Shown: positions 6,309-9,140 of the stretch, piece by piece
Position numbering within the stretch: position 1 is the first letter of the stretch
How the letters are laid out: each line of letters starts with the position of its first letter
Assembly: GCA_017631135.1 (NCBI GenBank)
Contig: JAGBTW010000141.1
Coordinates: 1-9,140 of the forward strand
Length of the DNA: 9,140 nt
Direction: 5' to 3'
Origin: Alistipes sp.
GTDB taxonomy: Bacteria > Bacteroidota > Bacteroidia > Bacteroidales > Rikenellaceae
Translations under genes and position numbers: made by a program
Notes under the pieces: generated by a model
What the model was told of the DNA's origin: nothing
Seen by the model: only the letters and a program-made list of their open reading frames with translations
Database searches by the model: none

Positions 6309-7225
6309 GTGCGTATGTTGTTTGCCACGCACTCTATAAGGCGGTCTATGGCCTCGGCTGCCGACCAAGCGTTGTGGGGCGATGCCAAGAGGCGATAGCG
6401 GTCCTTGATGTTGTATAGGGGCGACTCGCGGAGTGGCTCTACGGAGAATACGTCGAGCGCTGCTGCTGCCACCCAGCCATTGTCGAGTGCCTCGGCAAGT
6501 GCCGCCTCATCGATGATGCCACCGCGTGCCACGTTTATAACTAACGATGTGGGTTTCATGAGCTTAAGCTCGTCGCGACCCACAAGACCGCGTGTGCGCT
6601 CGTTGAGGGGAGAGTGCACCGAAAGAATGTCGCACCACTCCAACATCTCGTTAAGCTCCATTGCGGGGTATGCCTCCTCGCGCTTTGCACCCGAGGTAGA
6701 GAAGTAGCGCACCTCGCAACCAAAGGCTGTGGCAAGGCGTGCCACCTCGCGACCGATGTTGCCAAGACCAATGATGCCCCACTTCTTACCACGAAGCTCG
6801 AAGGTGAAGCGGTCGTAGCAGAAGGCGCGGTCGGCCTTCGAGTAGCGACCATCGTGGAAGTACTCGTCGAAATAAACGATGTTGCGCGCAAGGGCGAGTG
6901 CCGAAGCGAGGGTCGTCTCGGCAACCGAGGTTGTCGAGTAGCCCACAGCATTCTTAACCACGATGCCGAGCTCCTTGGCTGCCTCGAGGTCGACGTTGTT
7001 CATGCCTGTTGCTGCTACGCAAATCAATTTAAGGTCAGGAAGTTGGCGCATAGCCTCACCGTCGATAAGCACCTTGTTTGTAATTGCTACATCGGCACCT
7101 TTGAGGCGCTCTACAACCTCCTCTTTACGAGTGTTTTCGTATGCAGTGTACTCACCCTGCGATGTTATAGATGAGAGGTCGCGTCCTGCGATGCTGTACT
7201 CATCCAAAAAGACTATTTTACTCAT
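6290..7225 (-). CDS. D-2-hydroxyacid dehydrogenase (glycerate dehydrogenase / hydroxypyruvate reductase type)
   Basis: A 311-residue cytosolic NAD(P)H-dependent oxidoreductase that interconverts 2-keto acids and D-2-hydroxy acids; hydroxypyruvate/glycerate is the likeliest pair, but glyoxylate or pyruvate is possible. Length is normal for the family. The dinucleotide-binding motif GLGNIG is at 153-158. The catalytic set is complete: Arg234 (NVARGG), Glu263 (SVEP) and His284 (SPHNAWS). The substrate-domain motif ATGMNNVD is at about 72-79. The end of the second Rossmann strand reads RYFSTSG, with Ser176 where NAD-specific members usually carry Asp, so NADPH use is possible (inference). The start gives MSKIVFLDEY with no extra residues. 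It lies 23 bases after tcdA; a three-codon mini-ORF (ATG at 7233) ends in a TGA overlapping this ATG. Its role next to tcdA and the PagL-like gene is unclear. Confidence 0.88.
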   Translation of the reverse strand: MSKIVFLDEYSIAGRDLSSITSQGEYTAYENTRKEEVVERLKGADVAITNKVLIDGEAMRQLPDLKLICVAATGMNNVDLEAAKELGIVVKNAVGYSTTSVAETTLASALALARNIVYFDEYFHDGRYSKADRAFCYDRFTFELRGKKWGIIGLGNIGREVARLATAFGCEVRYFSTSGAKREEAYPAMELNEMLEWCDILSVHSPLNERTRGLVGRDELKLMKPTSLVINVARGGIIDEAALAEALDNGWVAAAALDVFSVEPLRESPLYNIKDRYRLLASPHNAWSAAEAIDRLIECVANNIRTWREGR

Positions 7226-7248
7226 ATACTCATTATTTTAATTTTAGA

Positions 7249-7989
7249 TTATTCAGTTTGGTCATTTCGCCGAAATTCTCCCACAAGGTCGCGCACAACA
7301 ACCGAGGCGCAGCCTATGCCAAACATGGCGGGAATGTACGATATGGTGCCTACGTTCGACTTTTTGTTCTGTTCTTCGCATAAAATCATCGCCCCCTCGC
7401 GTACGGGCTCGGGCGAGAATACTGCCCAAAATCCGCGCTTTATGCCAATCTTGTGAAGACGTTTGCGGAGCATGTGCGCTAAGGGACAGTGGTGCGTTTT
7501 GGCTATATCCTTAATCTCCATCAGCGTGGGGTCGGTCTTTGCTCCCGCGCCCATCGAGCTGACAAGAGGTATGCCGCGGTCGAGTGCACCCTTGATAAGT
7601 GCGAGCTTCGGAGAGAGTGTGTCGATGGCATCGACAATATAGTCGAATTTGTCGCTGTCGAGCAATGCATTGGTCTCGTCGTCCTTTATAAAGCGGTTAA
7701 CAACAGTGAGTTGCAACTTGGGGTTTATGTCCTTGAGGCGCTCGGCAAGGATGTCGCACTTCTCGCGTCCCACGGTAGAGTGTAGGGCGACAAGCTGGCG
7801 GTTGATGTTGCTCTCGGACACCATGTCGGCATCGGCAATGGTCATGCGACCCACGCCCGCGCGAGCAATCATCTCGGCGGCGTATGCACCCACGCCACCC
7901 ACGCCCACAACCAAAACATTTGCATTGCGCAGCATGTTAAGTTTCTCCTCCCCAAGCAATAACTCCGTTCTCTCTAACCAGTTGCTCAT
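7249..7989 (-). CDS. tcdA: tRNA threonylcarbamoyladenosine dehydratase (ct6A cyclase)
   Basis: A 246-residue E1-like (ThiF/MoeB superfamily) enzyme. It uses ATP to dehydrate t6A at position 37 of ANN-decoding tRNAs into cyclic t6A, improving decoding. Length fits TcdA/CsdL (formerly YgdL), and the protein lacks the C-terminal domains of ubiquitin E1s. Visible motifs are the P-loop-like GVGGVG (29-34), the acidic end of the second strand IADAD (51-55), the NINRQ motif (61-65) with the ATP-contacting Arg, DAIDTLSPK (120-128), and the SSMGAGAKTDPT block (144-155) typical of this subgroup. Its ATG overlaps the tatD stop by one base (TAATG), which indicates coupled translation. It could be confused with MoeB or ThiF, but there is no zinc CxxC pair and no thiamine or molybdopterin gene nearby. 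Confidence 0.93.
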   Translation of the reverse strand: MSNWLERTELLLGEEKLNMLRNANVLVVGVGGVGAYAAEMIARAGVGRMTIADADMVSESNINRQLVALHSTVGREKCDILAERLKDINPKLQLTVVNRFIKDDETNALLDSDKFDYIVDAIDTLSPKLALIKGALDRGIPLVSSMGAGAKTDPTLMEIKDIAKTHHCPLAHMLRKRLHKIGIKRGFWAVFSPEPVREGAMILCEEQNKKSNVGTISYIPAMFGIGCASVVVRDLVGEFRRNDQTE

Positions 7990-8576
7990 TACAATCTAAA
8001 TAGTGTTTTATAGTTTTTGTATATCTCCTTTTTTAGTTCGGCGAGCGTCACTCCCTTGATTGCTGCCACCTCTGTGTAGACCTCGGCAATGTCGAGTGCG
8101 GGGTTGTCGTCAGTCTCGCAAAAGAGCCTCTCGAGGGGTGTTGCAACTATCGCTTGTCGTGTCTTGGACGAGCGCAATGAACGCTCTCCAAACGATAGGT
8201 AGTAGCCTCGGCGTAGCGCCTCGAGTGCTTGTTGCACAGAGCCTATAAACCCGTGAAACACAACGCCTTCTATTTTATAATTGGCAATTATGTTAACGGC
8301 TGGCTCAAAGGCTTTTACCACATGCAGTACAACGGGTTTTTGAAGCCTCTCTGCTGCGCCAAGCTGCTCGCGAAATAGTCGCTCTTGCGTAGCTCTGTCC
8401 ACGTCACAAGCATAGTCCAAGCCTGTCTCGCCAACGATGTCGCAATTAGCAAAGTCGGGAGGCGCTATACCACGCTCCGCATCCCATGGATGTATGCCCG
8501 CCATTGTTGGCGAGAGCACCCCACTGCGCGGATGATGCGTGTGGATGTCCACAATTATTTCGTTTGCTTCGTTCAT
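7989..8576 (-). CDS. Short TatD-family metal-dependent hydrolase
   Basis: A 195-residue member of the TatD amidohydrolase-like family (TIM barrel; known members are Mg-dependent 3'-5' DNases or nucleases). All the expected metal ligands are present in order: DIHTH (His12, His14), GETGLDY (Glu50), LHVVKAF (His85), FHGF (His108) and CETDDNP (Asp156), with the family GIHPW signature at 27-31. It is clearly shorter than the usual 255-265 residues. The shortening comes from compact loops rather than a lost motif, so it should be active; substrate unknown. The start is fixed because DIHTH begins only nine residues later. It is the first gene of the - strand operon. The ATG is only about 10 bases from the -7 element, implying a very short or absent leader. 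A regular tatD name is avoided because several paralogues are common. Confidence 0.88.
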   Translation of the reverse strand: MNEANEIIVDIHTHHPRSGVLSPTMAGIHPWDAERGIAPPDFANCDIVGETGLDYACDVDRATQERLFREQLGAAERLQKPVVLHVVKAFEPAVNIIANYKIEGVVFHGFIGSVQQALEALRRGYYLSFGERSLRSSKTRQAIVATPLERLFCETDDNPALDIAEVYTEVAAIKGVTLAELKKEIYKNYKTLFRL

Positions 8577-8585
8577 CTTCGACTA

Positions 8586-8617
8586 CAAATATACTAATTT
8601 ATCTACCAAAATGCAAA
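8586..8617 (-). promoter_or_regulatory. Promoter of the tatD-tcdA-dehydrogenase-pagL-like operon
   Basis: On the - strand, TTTG (8617-8614) is followed by 20 bases and a perfect TATATTTG (8593-8586), matching the Bacteroidota consensus. The predicted start, five to eight bases later, falls around 8581-8578, leaving about two to five bases before the ATG at 8576. The transcript would be almost leaderless. Confidence 0.7.
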
Positions 8618-8646
8618 TATGGCTCGAAATGATTGTGTGTTTCAAA
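8614..8646 (-). promoter_or_regulatory. Possible second, upstream promoter of the tatD operon
   Basis: On the - strand, TTTG (8646-8643, at the end of a T-run) is followed by 21 bases and CATATTTG (8621-8614), one mismatch from TAnnTTTG. It would give a conventional leader of roughly 30 bases. It overlaps the -33 element of the promoter at 8586-8617, so the two would probably exclude each other. Weaker than the first candidate. Confidence 0.35.
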
Positions 8647-8663
8647 AAAAAAGCGTATCTTCG
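8633..8663 (+). promoter_or_regulatory. Promoter of nqrA
   Basis: TTG (8633-8635), a 20-base spacer and TATCTTCG (8656-8663), one mismatch from TAnnTTTG, form a good Bacteroidota promoter. The start would be near 8669, giving a leader of about 98 bases. That leader has two TATAATGT copies exactly 20 bases apart (8673-8680, 8693-8700). AGCGTA (8652-8657) and TACGCT (8688-8693) form an inverted pair across the start site, which could be regulatory (inference). No Shine-Dalgarno precedes the ATG. Confidence 0.55.
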
Positions 8664-8766
8664 TGCGCATTTTATAATGTATATCGGTACGCTATAATGT
8701 TTTGAAAGCGATAAAATTACACTATAAAACTATTAAATTAAACTTATAATCTAACAAACAGTTTTT

Positions 8767-9140
8767 ATGTCGAAAAACATTAAATTATGTAAGGGTCTCG
8801 ACATCAAGCTCGTAGGCAAGGCAGAAGCTCGCGTGGAGAATGCTCCAATGGCGAAGTCTTACGCTGTAAGCCCACTTGATTACGAGAACGTTACACCCAA
8901 GCTGTTGGTTAAGGTTGGTGACAAGGTTGAGGCTGGTAGCGCGTTGTTCTTCGATAAGAACAATCCACGCATCCTCTTCACTTCTCCCGTTAGCGGTGTG
9001 GTTTCGGCCATCAACCGTGGTGAGAAGCGTAAGCTCCTTAACATTGCCATTGAGCCTGACGCAACACAGGTGTACAAGCAGATTGCAGTGGCTGATGTAG
9101 CCAAGGCAGAGCGTTCTGCAATTGTTGAGATGTTGCTCGA
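8767..9140 (+). CDS. nqrA: Na+-translocating NADH:quinone oxidoreductase subunit A, N-terminal part (3' end outside window)
   Basis: First 124 codons of NqrA, the cytoplasmic-side subunit of the Na+-NQR complex, which couples NADH oxidation and quinone reduction to Na+ export. The frame is open to the window end; its start reads MSKNIKLCKGLDIKLVGKA, then APMAKSYAVSPLDY, TPKLLVKVGDKVEAGSALFF, SPVSGVVSAINRGEKRKLL and NIAIEPD. This matches the conserved NqrA N terminus (KGLDI, KLLV..GD.V.AG, SP.SG.V..I.RGE.R), related to the barrel-sandwich domain also found in RnfC; the length and start favour NqrA over RnfC, which begins differently. The start ATG follows an A/T-rich leader without Shine-Dalgarno. 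In this phylum nqrA usually opens an nqrABCDEF operon, so those genes are expected past 9140 (inference). Confidence 0.92.
   Translation, partial: MSKNIKLCKGLDIKLVGKAEARVENAPMAKSYAVSPLDYENVTPKLLVKVGDKVEAGSALFFDKNNPRILFTSPVSGVVSAINRGEKRKLLNIAIEPDATQVYKQIAVADVAKAERSAIVEMLL

Noticed and set aside
6309..6368. Upstream start at 6368 for the PagL-like gene
   Set aside because: The extra 20 residues are basic and lie in the conserved coding end of the dehydrogenase; the ATG at 6308 gives a normal signal peptide.
6614..7174. 186-residue + strand open frame inside the dehydrogenase gene
   Set aside because: Antisense to a complete D-2-hydroxyacid dehydrogenase with all catalytic residues; composition is that of a shadow frame.
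8673..8700. TATAAT boxes as enterobacterial -10 promoters for nqrA
   Set aside because: The primary sigma factor of this phylum uses TAnnTTTG, and neither box has a matching -35; the TTG-N20-TATCTTCG site just upstream fits better.
8880..9104. 74-residue open frames on both strands at the window end
   Set aside because: Both are shadows of the nqrA frame, which is open from 8767 to the window edge and matches NqrA throughout.

Overview
The window looks like chromosomal DNA of a Bacteroidales (Bacteroidota) species. The three best promoter candidates fit the Bacteroidota consensus (TTG, about 20 bases, TAnnTTTG) rather than the enterobacterial -35/-10 pattern. Leaders are A/T-rich and mostly lack a clear Shine-Dalgarno. 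The protein set (DUF5723-type barrel, acidic SPII lipoprotein, PagL-like barrel, NqrA) also fits. The genus cannot be fixed from the sequence alone.

Layout, left to right. (1) 1-696 is the 3' end of glnS (glutaminyl-tRNA synthetase), followed by a strong intrinsic terminator. (2) 697-1233 is a gene-free gap. It holds a compact 233-bp concentric palindromic element (800-1032) that looks like a small non-autonomous repeat, then a promoter. (3) 1234-5059 is a two-gene + strand operon: an 808-residue acidic lipoprotein of unknown function and a DUF5723-like outer-membrane barrel, closed by a terminator. (4) 5136-8576 is a four-gene - strand operon. In transcription order it is a short TatD-family hydrolase, the tRNA ct6A cyclase TcdA, a D-2-hydroxyacid dehydrogenase, and a PagL-like outer-membrane lipid A deacylase candidate. 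The genes overlap or are tightly packed (1-nt overlap, 23-nt gap, 19-nt overlap). (5) 8577-8766 is a divergent promoter region. (6) 8767 to the window end is the start of nqrA, subunit A of the Na+-translocating NADH:quinone oxidoreductase; the rest of an nqr operon probably lies beyond the window.

Most of the window is housekeeping: translation, tRNA modification, redox metabolism and respiration. The least understood part is the lipoprotein/DUF5723 pair, which looks like a co-expressed cell-envelope module. Other points worth a second look are the palindromic element after glnS, paired CxxC motifs in GlnRS, an Asn at the PagL acidic position, and a nearly leaderless start for the TatD operon. 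I see no CRISPR array, tRNA, rRNA, phage, transposase or defence system, and no convincing sign of a wholly new system.
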